In this document: in pieces, positions 42,176 through 55,859 of the stretch
Layout: each line of letters begins with the position of its first letter
Position numbering within the stretch: the stretch's first letter is position 1
DNA from: Metaphire vulgaris
Taxonomy: Eukaryota; Annelida; Clitellata; Crassiclitellata; Megascolecidae
Assembly: GCA_018105865.1 (NCBI GenBank)
Contig: CM030833.1
Span: 15,303,381-15,367,380, forward strand
Direction: 5' to 3'
DNA: 64,000 nucleotides
Translations under genes and position numbers: made by a program
Notes under the pieces: model-generated
The model's input: the letters and a program-made list of their open reading frames with translations, nothing else
Databases searched by the model: none
Told to the model about the DNA's origin: nothing

Positions 42176-42289
42176 AAATAGTAAGAGTCCTTCGCAGCCT
42201 CATCTGCTCCACCTGAAATATTATTTGCAGAGAACTTTGTCTAGTCTATTACCATGTGCCGGTCATGATTCAACTATCTTCTCTCTCTC

Positions 42290-42290
42290 C

Positions 42291-42338
<48 letters not shown>

Positions 42339-42348
42339 CATTTCTTTC

Positions 42349-42398
<50 letters not shown>

Positions 42399-42415
42399 AT
42401 CTCCACATTTCTTTC
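42290..42415. repeat. CT dinucleotide repeat
   Basis: Two long CT runs with a TTCCACATTTCTTTCTTC spacer, about 500 bases upstream of the copy B start codon. Confidence 0.93.
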
Positions 42416-42429
42416 TTCCTTACAACCTG

Positions 42430-43090
42430 CCTGTCTGTCCGTGACTGTCAAGATATCGAACGAGGCTGCGATTTCTAAATGATTCCATAATTTTCTAATA
42501 TTCGTGGAATAGAGGAAACGAAGTAGCATGCCGGGAATGGAATGTGGACACAGAGCCCGACCGACAGACAGACGGACAAGAAAGGCAGACAGGCGGACAG
42601 ACAGTCAGACAGACAGAGAGTCAGAAGGAAATGAATAGAATGAACAGACGAACGGACGTACACCGCTTATGTTTATGGTTTGGATGGAGCTCCCAATAGA
42701 GACGAAGCGCGTCTGACGGCAAACGCAGACACTCCTTTTCTGCATTCTTTATTTAATTCTTGGCAGTGAAAAATGACCTATTCTATTGCTGTCCGATAGT
42801 GAAACTGGGGAATTTTTAGCCGTCGTCTTATTAGCTTATGCAATAAATTGCTGTTTTTGACATCAGCCAAAGAAAAATTCTCTTACGTTCTTAGCACGTT
42901 AACGGGCAACAGGTGTTTTCATCATTTGTTGCTTTTATCGTCACCGCCCTTCTTGTCGTCGTCGTCGTCGTCCAGAGGCGTCACGACCACGAGGCAAGTG
43001 AGACAAGTGCCTCAGGGCGGCACGGCCTAAGGGGCGGCGACGAGTCACGTTGTACATTTTTTTGAAGATAGCGCTTTCTCGCTTGGACAT
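42430..43090. other. Repeat-flanked unique sequence
   Basis: Contains a GACAGACAGACGG-type tract (42560-42620) and CGTCGTCGTC near 42957. No coding signal recognised. Confidence 0.4.
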
Positions 43091-43109
43091 ATATTTATAT
43101 ATTGGAGAA

Positions 43110-43284
43110 ACTGATGACGATGACGATGACGATACGGTGACGATGACGATGATGACGATGATGACGACGACGACGATGACGATGACTATGCCGATGCTGA
43201 TGACGATGATGATGACGATAATGACGAAGATGGTGACGACGATGCTGACGACGACGATGATGATGACGACTATGACGATGATGA
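43110..43284. repeat. GATGAC triplet repeat
   Basis: Imperfect GAT/GAC run, the left half of a tract interrupted by a hAT element. Confidence 0.92.
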
Positions 43285-43833
43285 TAGTGGTGCAACGAAG
43301 GTTCGAACCTTCGAACATTCGAAGGTTCAAACAACCTTTGAAGGTCGTTTTGGACTTCGAACCCTTCGTGTGTAGCACTCAAAACCAATATTTGAGATAT
43401 TGAGACCGATTCTTTATTTATTCCAATATTCCTGGCGGTATACCATTGTTACGACCTCCAAGTTACAACTACTAGCCTCGTTTGACTTGTCGCGAGCAGT
43501 GATGACGTCATGAGTTAATAGATGTTTTACAGCGTTTTAACAAAAAATATTGCTTTGCTTTTGCTGAAGCTGCCTGTAATTGAGTATAGTAAACTATGAC
43601 TGAAAGTATTTAACTGTAACGTACTAAAATTAGCTAAGAAATTCAATTTGAAATATTATTAGCCGACAAGGAAGCGACGCGTGAGAGTTTATGGTGAAAA
43701 TTGAAGCGGTTGACGATCAGGTTAAGTGTCAATTATGCGGCAAAACACTGGCTTGTCACTAACTTTTGGCGAAGGCTCGAAGGTTTGCCTTCGAAGGTTC
43801 GAAGGTCGGACGTCATGTCTCGTTGCATCACTA
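43285..43833 (+). mobile_element. hAT remnant with BED zinc-finger fragment
   Basis: Inverted ends TAGTGGTGCAACGA and TCGTTGCATCACTA, with GATGATGA on both sides (in a GAT repeat, so weak evidence of duplication). Inside, 43694-43762 reads VKIEAVDDQVKCQLCGKTLAC then a stop two codons later, the start of a BED finger of a hAT transposase. Confidence 0.78.
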
Positions 43834-44004
<171 letters not shown>

Positions 44005-44731
44005 CACATGCTCGCTTAGGTGCACCATTTGATTTAAGGTTTCCTGGTGCGCTGGCCGCCGAGAAGCTTGTGAGGCGTTTATTTAGCCCCGGAAGTCTTC
44101 ATAGGCGTGATACGACCTGAAGACAGATAGACGAGTGACCTTTGCTAGTTCTTTGCTCAAATCTCGCGAGACGATCGACGAACTTAATAGGCCTGTGTCG
44201 TCTGGCCTCGGCGTCTCTGCTTCCAATCAAAGAAGCTTCTCAGTCGGCATTTTCTGTGCGCGGCGACAGGTGGTCGTGTGTCTTCGCGCCAATAATCCAG
44301 GTTTTTATTATGGAAGGAAACTCTCCAAGAAGTTGAGACAGCAGGTCATAATAAAAGACGAATGGCAGAACGGAAACGGCAGAAAGGAAATTGGAGATTT
44401 CTGCACGCTGAAACAAGCTTTCGTCGCATCGCATCTATAATCAAGATGCTTTTGCATGCGGGATCATAAAAGCATGCCGACATTTCTATTTTGATTTATG
44501 TCGCTTCTGGCCTGTTATGATGTTATCCGTCTATTGTCATAACTTTCTCAGTTCAGAAAATACTAGACATTCCAAGCGCTGATTATGATTTAGTGTGGTG
44601 GTAATTTGTCGGTCTTACCGAAATTCCTCTCAATAGGTGTACTTTAATACCATACCAAGCAGGATTAAGCACTAAACTGACGGAGCGGTAGCCTAGTATT
44701 CTGCATTTTAGGGTCTCCCTAATAGTTAGGT

Positions 44732-45043
44732 CAGTGACGTAGTCAAGGGGAGTTGGGAGTTAAAATCCCCTTGGCTGCCGACGAAAAATTGTTTAAACTG
44801 TTTCCATATTTTTGGACGCGGTTTGGGGTCAACCCCCCCTGGTTGGCTCCCAACCCAAAATTTCTAAGAGCTATAGAATGTAAAGGTGTAAGATGGCGAC
44901 CTGTTTTGCTTGTCAGCATCTGCAAGAAAAAATACAGGAAGGAAAGATGAGGATGACCTTTTCTGCTTGTCAAGATTTTTTCGAAGTTGGTTACGATCAA
45001 AACCAACCCCTCCCCCTTTCCGGAAATCCTGGCTACGCCATTG
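44732..45043. mobile_element. hAT-like MITE (CAGTGGCGTAGCC family)
   Basis: Left end CAGTGACGTAGTCAAGG, right end CCTGGCTACGCCATTG. Flanks AGTTAGGT and AGTTTGTT match at 6 of 8 bases. The middle resembles 40969-41255. Confidence 0.78.
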
Positions 45044-45059
45044 AGTTTGTTACTGTCAT

Positions 45060-46020
45060 GAAATTCTGGAAATGAAAATGAGGCAAGTAACAACTGGCAG
45101 GTTTGATCTATTAAATTCGCGTATAAAAGATGGAGACCTATCCTTGTGAAAAGGCGCGAATTCGTTGTTTGAATCCGTGTAAACAGGCTGAGAGGATGCC
45201 ACAGCATATTTATGGCATCTGGAAACCAACACTACACCAACTCACTTCTTATCTGTACTTTTCCCCTTTCCCCTCCCCATTCCATCTCCCCTATCCACGC
45301 TGGTAATATTTCCAACAGAAATGTTAGTTATCTGTAATGCTGATCCAGATTTGGGCAAAGTTTCACCCTATCTGACTAAATGCACCTTCTTAGCGAATCG
45401 TGAAGAACTTCAATTGCAGTGTAACGGTGATGGCCTAACTGACTGACGGTGCACTGGAATAACGGAAATTTTACATTTTCTGCCAATATGTTTAATGAGA
45501 AAAAGTTCAAGTTGCTTGAACAGTGTTTCAAAGTATACATCGACATTCATTTCAGACAAATTTAATTTCAACCAGTTAGCATGGCTCAACGTATAGGCTA
45601 TTCATATTGCATTGGCTATCAAAATTAACCTTATTAAGGTGTCTGTTACATTCTAATTTTTATTCAAATTGATTTAGCATCGGCCTCTACCGCTGTTTTT
45701 GTTGACTAGCAAAATCTTGCAAATTTTCATCCTAGTTCTGATTGCATGACTTGTTCCTAGAGCAATTTTAATTGATTCAAGTGAAAAATTGCTGTTATTT
45801 CCCAGTACGGATAGCAAAAGACAGAATATTTATTGTTTGCACGGACAAAGAACGCTTTACTTGCATCAAGAATAAACAAAAATAGCCTCCGTTTGTACAG
45901 AACAGCACAGATGATGACCATGGGGCCTACGATGACAACGCATTCGGCATTTTTATGAATCAATCAATCATCAATTATTCAATCAATGACTATGTTTCAT
46001 TTACCCTTTGCTGTCAAGGC
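45060..46020. other. Unique intergenic sequence
   Basis: AT-rich, no repeat family or coding signal recognised. Confidence 0.4.
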
Positions 46021-46124
<104 letters not shown>

Positions 46125-46148
46125 TTTCAGATTATTTTATGTTTTGAG

Positions 46149-46414
46149 CAGAGCCGTAGCTAGGTGAGGCAGGGGTAAGCTGCCCCAGGTGCCGTCTTGG
46201 AGGGGCACTAGAAACTATGATTATATAAAGTTAAACGCCCGTCGAAGGTATTGCCATTAAGACAAGCAAAAAAGTTTATCACCCGCTTTCTGTACTACGT
46301 ACCTCTCCAGACTCCAACGTCGAGAAAAGGTCATCAATTTTTCAGTTTTTAAAACTATTGTGGCGAAAAATTTATACCTTGCTCTGGGCACCAAAACTCT
46401 AGCTGCGGTCTCTG
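46149..46414. mobile_element. hAT-like MITE (CAGAGCCGTAGCTAG family)
   Basis: Ends CAGAGCCGTAGCTAG and CTAGCTGCGGTCTCTG. GTTTTGAG is duplicated exactly at 46141-46148 and 46415-46422. Confidence 0.93.
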
Positions 46415-46994
46415 GTTTTGAGTTAATAATAATAATAATAACTGAAATTTAAATAATTTAGTTGGATTTCTCATAGCTGAAAGCCACTATCACTCATAGA
46501 CTCTCTATTCCAGCTTTCGTTAACCCGCTACAGCTGTTATCTTTGATTCTACAACAACAAAACAAGTTATTCGCAAAATTGTATAAGCCTAAATATAAAT
46601 CAGACTTGCATTTAAATTACCAATCTAATAATATCCCATTGAACTTAAGTTAGGCCTACTTTTATAGGCATTTAGGCTAGTAGCTGATAACGTCTTATCA
46701 TCTAAACTTTTCTAAAGTAATTCTGTATTCTGTCCGGTTGTCTATTAGGCCTACTCGGGCGCTAAAGATAGGTTGCTTGTACCTTCCAACGCGTTTCTTA
46801 AACAATTTTTTCATGTCCTCGAGTAACAGTATACTGTACTATAGGGGATAATTTATTATGTGGTACTTTCGCTTTGTTAGTCAATAGCCTGTGGGTCTAT
46901 ATTAGATCTCCTCTTACTCTCCGTTTCTCAAGAGTATATAGTCGATCCACAATGCGTTAGCCTTTCTTCGTAGCTTAAATCTTTTACATCCTTT

Positions 46995-47176
46995 CAGAGC
47001 CGTAGCTAGGTGGGGGCAGGGAGAAAGCTGCCCCGGGCGCCGTCTCGGAGAGAGGACGCCAGAAAACAGGACTGTAACAAGTCGAAAAAAGGTCACCATT
47101 TTTTCAGTTTTTAAACAATTTGGGGCAAAAAATGTATACCTTGCCCCGGGCGCCAAATACTCTAGTTACGACTCTG
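46995..47176. mobile_element. hAT-like MITE (CAGAGCCGTAGCTAG family), second copy
   Basis: Ends CAGAGCCGTAGCTAGG and CTAGTTACGACTCTG. Flanks CATCCTTT and CATCCCTT differ at one base. Body similar to 46149-46414. Confidence 0.9.
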
Positions 47177-47639
47177 CATCCCTTGATCATCTTGACTAGC
47201 TCTGCGTTGAACTCTTTCCAAATTTCTAAAATCAAAAATCAAAAATGGATTTCATGTCTTAATACAATATTCCAAATGTCGACGCACCATTTGAGTCTGA
47301 CGACTACATATAGGCCTAGTCTCGTCATTATTTTTTATCACTGCTCACTGCATTCCTCTTGATTATTCCCACGGATTTGGTTGCCTCCTCTCTTCTTAGT
47401 TGCTTCAGCTCTTTGAAATAGAAATCAACGACCTCACGTTGGCCCTTCCCCTAACGATCACGCCCTATGAGATTGATCACCGCTTTTGACAAAGTTCTTG
47501 AAAATAGGCCACTTCTGGTCTGTGAGTACGGAGTGCGGTTATCCTGTTCCTCCTAGCTGTTATCAGAACAGTTCATTCACTAGATAAGGCACTCGCATCG
47601 CTATCTGCCCGAGGCACGCTTTTATTTTCCTTTCGTTAG

Positions 47640-48060
47640 GTGGCGCCACTGCAATCACGACACTGAACTTCGCTGCTTCGATTGTTGTCGACGGTGAGAA
47701 AGAGAAAGAAGGCATCAATAACGATACGCCTATGACCTAAGGGAAAGGCGGGAGCGAACGAAGAAAAGACGAGTAACGCGTGGGGGTTAATGTGCCTCTG
47801 AAGGGAGAAAGAAAGAAGGGAGTAGGAGTAGGAGTAGGAGGAAGAGGGGAAGCTTTGAGTGAAGGAAGTCTTATGTGGAATGGACGTCGTTTTATCTCAA
47901 CCACAGGATCCATTCCGAGTCGACCGCCGTCCGGAGATTAGAGCGGTACTTGATTGGACCAGAGACGCAAGACGCGCGGGGAATGAAAGGCCCCGCCGTG
48001 AGCGCCTCCGCCCTCTACCGCCGCCGCCGCCGCCGACGCAAAGAGACAATGGCGCTTAGG
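47640..48060. other. GC-rich patch, possible promoter or 5' exon
   Basis: CpG-rich compared with its surroundings, with a GGAGTAGGAGTAGG tract and a CCGCCG run. The plus-strand frame 47859-48059 is unrecognised. No gene evidence beyond composition. Confidence 0.25.
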
Positions 48061-48180
48061 CACGAAATAATTAAACCAGAACTATACCAGAAACATAGAC
48101 AGAAAGATGCGAAGAGATATACGCACGCAGAGAGACAGGAAGACAGATGCGAAGACATGCATACACGCAGAGAGACAGGC

Positions 48181-48237
48181 ATGCAGACAGACATGCGAAG
48201 ACATGTACACTGTACATGTCTTCGCATCTGTCTGCAT
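48181..48237. repeat. Near-perfect hairpin (inverted repeat)
   Basis: Left arm 48181-48209 and right arm 48211-48237 pair over 27 bases with one 2-base bulge and a single-base loop. The core is GCGAAGACATGTACA against its complement. Confidence 0.88.
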
Positions 48238-48435
48238 TGTACATTGTACATGCAGGCATGCAAAGAGATAGACGCAACGATCTTCAGAAAGGCAGACAGA
48301 TGCAGAAAAACTCTAAAATCGTAAAAGCATTAGCGCAGTTGAACGTAGACTCACTACTGTAGGCCGGAGATTTTCAGATGCTATACGAAGACTCACGCAG
48401 GACACGCTGATTCACTGTTTCAAGATAATCGTTGG

Positions 48436-48619
48436 CAGGGGCGTAGCCAGGAATTTGATTTGGGAGGGTACAAATGTTTGGGGGAGGGTATAATCCTTAA
48501 CGATAAACCATATAAATTACATATAACCACATATAAATCACATATAAATTACCTAAAAACTTTATGGTAGATTGATTGGGGGTATATATACCGATATATA
48601 CCCCGTCGCTACGCCTCTG
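48436..48619. mobile_element. hAT-like MITE (CAGGGGCGTAGCCAGG)
   Basis: Left end CAGGGGCGTAGCCAGG, right end CGTCGCTACGCCTCTG. ATCGTTGG is duplicated exactly at 48428-48435 and 48620-48627. Confidence 0.92.
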
Positions 48620-48639
48620 ATCGTTGGAATAAAAAATAC

Positions 48640-49790
48640 AGAAATTTGGCGAATAATCTGTTTAACAAAAACGGACACGATCTATAGAACAATTTCATGT
48701 TTTATTTTAGGTTTCTGAGGGGGTTCTTTTCCACCAAGTAAGTTGAAATAACCCGGATCAGCTGTCGGAGCAGAGAACTAACTTTCTTATATTTTTGTCA
48801 GCAGAAGTTAATTAGGATTTACATGTATTTAACACTGACGTTGGAAAATTCTGAAAAATTTTGGGCGTTGGAAAATTTGAATAAGTGCCGTGGATAGGAT
48901 AGAAGCGTGCTTTGAATCTATCCTCCTTGATAACTGATGGTCCCCGAATAACTACAGTATATTTCCATAGTTGAAAAAACCCGCATCCAAATTTGACTCG
49001 TGCGTGCAATTTATGGCTCGGAAGGCATGCATGAGGCCCTGCATTTCTCAATATAATATCATTATCATCATCATCATCATCATCCTCTTCCTACTCCTTC
49101 TTCTCCTTCGTAGCTGCCTGTCGTTGCAGGAGCTGATAATATAAGTGATGCGTGTTATTATGAAAGACATCAGAGTCTGCTCTGAAACCGAGACTCGTTC
49201 ATTCGAAGTATCTTCCCATATTCATTCCCTCCCCTCACACCTTTCCATCCTCCCTGTCCAAAAACTAATTCGTTCCGCTCTGTTTCGGCTAAACGTTCAA
49301 TTTGGTCATTTTCTTCAAAGCACGTGACCAGCTATATATATATAATATATATTGTAGGGTATATATATATATATTTTCTCTTCACGCATTATTCATAACT
49401 AAGTACCAAAGCCATTAAAATATTGTATATATCGTGAATATTGATCGACTGTTGGTTTAAAATATTCAACATTCATGTCAGACATTCGTTTAATCGCTTT
49501 AATACGGGCCTTAGTTTAGTTTCGGTATTCTGTATGGATATTTCCTGTCCGGTTTTCTCTTCGGCCTCAATTCTTCTTCTTTCTCCTTCTCCGCCTTCCA
49601 TCGTTCCGCCGTCTCTGTCTCCCTTCTCCTCGCTCTCTTATTTATTTATAGGCGAGAATTTTTGATCGATTGCAAATCGCTTCTCGTGAGGCTCTCCGGA
49701 AAACCAAATGAAAACGACCTCTGACATCTGATTGTCCCGGCGTTCATCACGACATTTCGTCCTAACCACCCCTAGCATGACCCCGTCTTT
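48640..49790. other. Unique sequence with short simple repeats
   Basis: Short CAT (49063-49085) and TA (49334-49374) repeats. No coding signal or repeat family recognised. Confidence 0.4.
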
Positions 49791-49793
<3 letters not shown>

Positions 49794-49862
<69 letters not shown>

Positions 49863-49956
49863 CTATATAAGCTCTTCTTCATTCCCGAAGGTCTTATGAG
49901 AAAAAATTGTCCGGAGACAAAAATTAATGTGTGTTAGCTCTCGTCAGGTTCCTCAT

Positions 49957-50041
<85 letters not shown>
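49794..50041. repeat. TA and CT repeats
   Basis: TA run 49794-49862, CT run 49959-49986, TA run 49987-50040. Confidence 0.94.
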
Positions 50042-50043
<2 letters not shown>

Positions 50044-50304
50044 TGCAACTTTATGATATGAGCAATTTTACCAACTGTTCCAGGTCACAATAATATGTCA
50101 AATGGACGAATTTTCAATGGACGAAGACTCAACATTTCGAACAGTTTTAGCATGTGAAGATCTATACATATGCGTATATATAGAGAAGGTTGCTTTGATA
50201 TAAGCGCATTACATCTGAACCGGTCCCGGACCATCGACTGTTTCAGCAGTCCTCTTCATAGACGCCTAATAATAACACTAATTGCGCTATATTGAAATTC
50301 ATGC

Positions 50305-50342
<38 letters not shown>
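50305..50342. repeat. CAT triplet repeat
   Basis: Short pure CAT run. Confidence 0.9.
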
Positions 50343-50724
50343 AGTTGCTTTCTGCCAGCTCATTAGCGGCAATAGCTAGACACAAAACTTTTCCATTTAT
50401 CTTTTCCGCTGTTATAGTCTCATTCCATCTATTATTGTTATCTTATATCTTTCAAAGTCTTCTTTGATGTTATCTATCCACTTTTTCTTGGGCCCTCCTC
50501 TTCATTATGCTTCATTATACCACATTCAACGAAACGAGAAAGAATTAAGAATAAAACAAACATTATGCAAATATTGATACGGAGAAAAATGCCAGTAAAG
50601 ATGAGCGTAAATCAAGCAGGAGTATTATGAAAAGTCTGATGACTTTAATAATGCTGTTTCAATGCAAATGTTAAAGTGAAGTGCCGGTTTTTTGAATTAG
50701 CACATATTTGCAGGATGAAAGACA

Positions 50725-51060
50725 AAATAGACTGGTTGAAGAAGAATCATGCTGGGAACAATGGATGGAGAAAATCGAAGAGGGAGACTGAGAAGAGAGT
50801 GGTTGGATGATATCCATTGGCTGTAATTGTAATGTAATTGTAATTGCAAAAAATTAAAAATGTAATTGTAATTGCGTAATTGACCCATGTCTGCTTTCAA
50901 AGTCTTCTTTGAGAATGGGGAACGCGGAGCTTAAGAATAAACACTGAACAAATATTGAGCGACAAAGGACCGAGAAAGATGGAGACAAACTGTGAATCAG
51001 GCTGTCGAAAATCGAAGAGGAAGACTGAGAAGAGGTGGTTGGATGATACCCATGGAGCTG
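50725..51060 (+). mobile_element. Reverse-transcriptase tail fragments beside GAT repeat
   Basis: Two short related stretches read GENRRGRLRREWLDDI (near 50766) and ENRRGRLRRGGW (near 51007), resembling the end of reverse-transcriptase polyproteins. Too short to classify. Confidence 0.45.
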
Positions 51061-51093
51061 GATGATGATGATGATGAGAAGATGATGATTGTC

Positions 51094-51168
<75 letters not shown>

Positions 51169-51171
51169 ACC
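51060..51171. repeat. GAT triplet repeat
   Basis: GATGAT run, pure from 51093. Confidence 0.95.
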
Positions 51172-51174
51172 ATG

Positions 51175-52145
51175 TGCACATTCAAATATCGTAAACTTTT
51201 ATGAACTATTTTCTCTTAATTTATTTTTCCATAAAGAGTAAACAGAGAATATTTTTAAAATATAGTCAAAGAAATCATGCAATCATGAAATCGCCTGGGT
51301 CATTGAGTCACTAACACCTTAGGAAATGAAAAAAAAACATAGATATAAGGGGGATTTACGACAGAAGTTGACTGCGGGCGAGAATTAAGTGCTGACGACC
51401 AGCGTGAAAACCGAGATCATGCGCGGGACGCGGAGAAGAACCCGGCGGATTGACTGCAGGCACACAGTCAGGTAGGCCTAATCTCAGTCCAACTAGACAA
51501 AGCAGAAAGAGCCAATGCATGCAAGACAAAGGAAGACTGTTAGCAAACAGGAAACTGATAAAGGCAAATGGAGATTCAAAGTCGATGACTTGAAACAACC
51601 GACATTACTTATAGAGCAGAGGCATTCAAGTAAACTTCACGAAGGGTCAAATTCTGTCATTATTGGTGTCCGAGGGGTAGGTGCAAAGATTTTTTAGCTA
51701 AAATAATTATAGTTCGTAAGTAATAGAAAACAGGTAAGTTGAAAACATGACATTTAAATACATTTTGTATATATGAGAAAAAGTTATTGATCACTTCAGT
51801 ATTTCACAGCCCCTGGCCGGTCTGCAGATCTGGCCCTCGGGTCGCCGGTAGAATACCTCCGACTTAGAAGCTGTTGAATTTCTTTGCTACTTAGCATACT
51901 ATACGTACAGTATTCTAGGTCTATTCTGTGTTCTTATCTTCGACGTCTGCAGTATACATGTAATGCATTTAGTATGGTACAGAATCTGCCAGCCGTTAAC
52001 GTCTTCTATTAGCCATGCATGCATTAGATGGTTTAGTTGTGCATGCAATATAGCACAGTGAATCAAGTATACTGTTATCAATGTCTCGGTTATTACTAAC
52101 CGCTGTTTTTTTAAAATAGTCAGTCACTTCCTGTTAATCGTGTCA
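51175..52145. other. Unique intergenic sequence
   Basis: No repeat family or coding signal recognised. Confidence 0.35.
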
Positions 52146-52294
52146 GCCATACACTGTCTCCTTTTAGCCATGCACTGTCTCTGTTATCCACGCACTGTTT
52201 CCGTTAGCCATGCACTGTTTCCGTTAGCCATGCACTGTTTCCGTTAGCCATGCGCTGTTTCCGTTAGCCATGCACTGTTTCCGTTAGCCATTCA
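52146..52294. repeat. 20-base minisatellite
   Basis: About seven copies of TTAGCCATGCACTGTTTCCG. The left units are diverged, the right ones almost identical. Confidence 0.88.
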
Positions 52295-52705
52295 TGCGAT
52301 TCCGCGTTTTGCATATAAGCTTAGGCCTAATGCAGCGGAGGTTTCTTCTAATTGAACGACACGATCGTTGGTATTCATGAGATAATGATGGTGGACACAG
52401 TTGGAGGATCTTGTGGTGAAAGCCGACCGCCCACACCATGCAGCCTCTATTCCCTGTTCCCATGACATTTCCCATCAGATGCCTTCTGAGGGAATGAAAT
52501 TAGTCGAAGGCAAAACGAAGCGAATGAAAGAAAGAAAATGCGACGAAGAAGATCGATGAGATGAGGTTTGCATTGAAAACAATTCGGCATCGATGACTTC
52601 ACACATCACGAGAAGACAATTGTGCTAGAAAGAAATATTAGGTCCTATATGATTGAGATGGAGATGAAACTAGGCCACATGGTTGAGTTATTGAGATGAG
52701 ATGAG

Positions 52706-52862
<157 letters not shown>

Positions 52863-53337
52863 TAGAATAATAACAATAGCATTCTGAAAACATTTTACCC
52901 AGTTACCAAGTGTTGATATTGATAACATTTTGTGATCAAACGAATTGAACAGCTGTGTAGTTAGTAAATCAGCACAAGGATCCTATATAATCAATCGAGA
53001 AATCTGAAAGAGTGATCAAAGACTTCTAAGTGACATGACGTTTAAATTAAAAAGAGATTAAAGTCCTAAAGACTTTTAAATCGATTCGTTTGAGAAAAAA
53101 CAACATTTATTTTGGTCGATTCTATAGGTTAACACTAAGATGCAGTATAGATTGTCTATGTGCGATTCTGAAGGCGTGTTTTAAGCAAGGCCGGACATCC
53201 AGAATCAGAGCTCAACTCTATAAAATGATTACACCGCCATTGCATTGAAATAAGGCTGCAGATGGATACAACTAGAGCTGCGACTTTGTCAATATTCATA
53301 TAGAGCAGTCAGAATACTATTGTTGTTGTGTTTGTAG

Positions 53338-53600
<263 letters not shown>

Positions 53601-53609
53601 GCTGTTTAT

Positions 53610-54360
53610 AGTTACTTTTGGTTTTCTCTCGTTTAAGGCAATAAAAGTACCGCTCAAACATGACATGATGAAAAGATCAGAATCCTCTTTTTGGGGAAAG
53701 ACTAAACTGAGAAGAAAGGAATAGAGGATGACGATAGTATAGAGCTGAGAAAACATCTCTCGTGGAAGTAGAAGTGAATTTCGAGTTTCAGGCAGGGACT
53801 TTACGTTGTCTGCTGCGGGAACTCTGCATGCAATGTACCGGATATATCTTTGGGTCTCGCATATACACTCCATTCACTGCACGCTTCAGATCCGCAATAC
53901 AAAGCCATGGAACCATTTTAGCATTTTCATCATAAAAATCAAAGCACTATAGGCTCCCCCCGCCTCTCACCCGCTCCACGTCACCCGTTCACCCACCCCA
54001 TCGTCTCTTGCTATCGTGTCACTTATTCATATCCTGTGCGTTTCGGCGGCGGGTGTGTAAGTATCAGGGGCCACGTGAATCAGTCGTTTAACGCTGTAAA
54101 CAAGCCTCGGTGAATGCATAGATTTCCCTTTGACTGTTCCTCAGGGCGTCGTCGTATCAAGGCCCCGTGTATACAGGGAGAGGCCCCTTCTATCACTTCG
54201 ACCTTTGCACTCGCCTGCGACTGGACAACGACCGCGTCGTCATGGCAACCGGCTGCTGAGACAAGCGAAGCGAAGCGTCTCGAACACAGAGCGACCATCG
54301 GTGGGTGACATCAAGATACCATTGGACCACAGAATGTCTTTACGACAACCGCCGCCTCCT
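53610..54360. other. Unique sequence, moderately GC-rich
   Basis: Open frames are short and unrecognised. CpGs are frequent between 54040 and 54300. Confidence 0.3.
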
Positions 54361-54369
54361 TCTCCTCTT

Positions 54370-54436
54370 CCTCCTCCTCCTCCTCCTCCTCCTCCTTCGC
54401 ATTCTCCGCGTTAACCATAGGGCTACATATACAAAG

Positions 54437-54466
<30 letters not shown>
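54370..54466. repeat. CTC and CT repeats
   Basis: CTC run 54370-54397 and CT run 54438-54466. Confidence 0.9.
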
Positions 54467-54467
<1 letters not shown>

Positions 54468-54889
54468 GCCATACACATATTTTGCTATGCGCTATAGCTG
54501 ATACAATGCGTACGTATATATGATGCATTATGCATGTAATATTATGTGTATAAAATGCGTGTGTTCGCCTGGGCGTCTGTGTACAAAATATCCGAGAGAT
54601 TTTCATAAAAATCGTTGTTATCCACATTCATTTGCTTCTGCTGATCCTCTCCTATGCTAAAGTGTCAGACGTCTTACACGATAGAGATGAGACTCTATAG
54701 AAGGTAGCAATGTTGGCATGACTGTTTAATCATATAGCTTTCATGTTTACGCTTATAACTTCTGGACGTTTTCTGCATGCACCGATAATGTCATCTATAT
54801 ATAATCACTGATCGCATAAGTATTCAAAAGACCTCGAAATGCCATCTAACTATACTGCATGTGTATGCATATATATAAAAGATATATGC

Positions 54890-54891
<2 letters not shown>

Positions 54892-54923
<32 letters not shown>
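54892..54923. repeat. TA dinucleotide repeat
   Basis: Pure TA run. Confidence 0.9.
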
Positions 54924-54927
<4 letters not shown>

Positions 54928-55276
54928 CTAGCAACAGCAAAGTACTTGTCTTAACGTAGGCATTGTGGACGAGTGCATCATCGGTCGATGGAGACGAATA
55001 AGAATGATAACGAGTCCACACATCCAAATATTACGTCATAAATATAGGCTTTCTTAATATTTCATCGCCATGGGGACAGATACCGAAATAGACTGCAAGA
55101 GCCCTCGCCCCCTCCCCGCCCCTTCTACGGCTGCATGGTCCCGTCCAACTGTACTTCATCGCCAGAAGGAGTCGGGTTTTATGCTTTCTATTTCCACTTT
55201 TACTTTCACCCTCTGACCCGTTGAATCGTTCGCCTGAAACCAGAAATAAAAACCGACGAACAGACAACAGCACAGC

Positions 55277-55397
55277 CTCTCTCTCTCTCTCTCCAACTCC
55301 TCCTCCTCCTCCCTCTCTCCCCCCCTCCCTCCCTTCCTCCTCCCTTCTCTAAACGTTATTTGCCATCCTGCCACGTGCGAAGACCTTACTACAAGTC

Positions 55398-55479
<82 letters not shown>

Positions 55480-55510
55480 ATATATGTATATATGTGTGTG
55501 TGTGTTTGTG
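55277..55510. repeat. CT-rich and GT repeats
   Basis: CT/CTC tract 55277-55350, CT run 55398-55473, then a short TG run. Confidence 0.92.
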
Positions 55511-55786
55511 TGTAGGCCTATATATAAGTTTTGCCAGAGTTGCAGACATTTTCTCTTTCCTCCCTATTTGCTCCTCCTCCTCCTACTCCATCGTCTCAAA
55601 TTTATCTCTTACTCTCTTACAACACATGTAGGCCTGCATGCATTTTGGTGAAATTCTTAATGTTGAGACCCGTTTTTCTCTCCCTCTCCACTCGCCTTTT
55701 GGTCGTTTTCATTTCTATTTATGGCACGAAGATTCACTTTTGTAAAGTTAAACCAACACTGAAACTACATTTTCAAGGCATTCTCG

Positions 55787-55803
55787 CATATATATATATA
55801 TAA

Positions 55804-55842
<39 letters not shown>
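55787..55842. repeat. TA dinucleotide repeat
   Basis: TA run broken by ACC. Confidence 0.92.
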
Positions 55843-55848
<6 letters not shown>

Positions 55849-55859
55849 GGGTGTGACAC

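Noticed and set aside
44743..45207. 154-codon minus-strand frame
   Set aside because: It covers a MITE and shows no protein family features.
52146..52294. CRISPR-like array
   Set aside because: Repeats are directly adjacent with no spacers, and the genome is eukaryotic.
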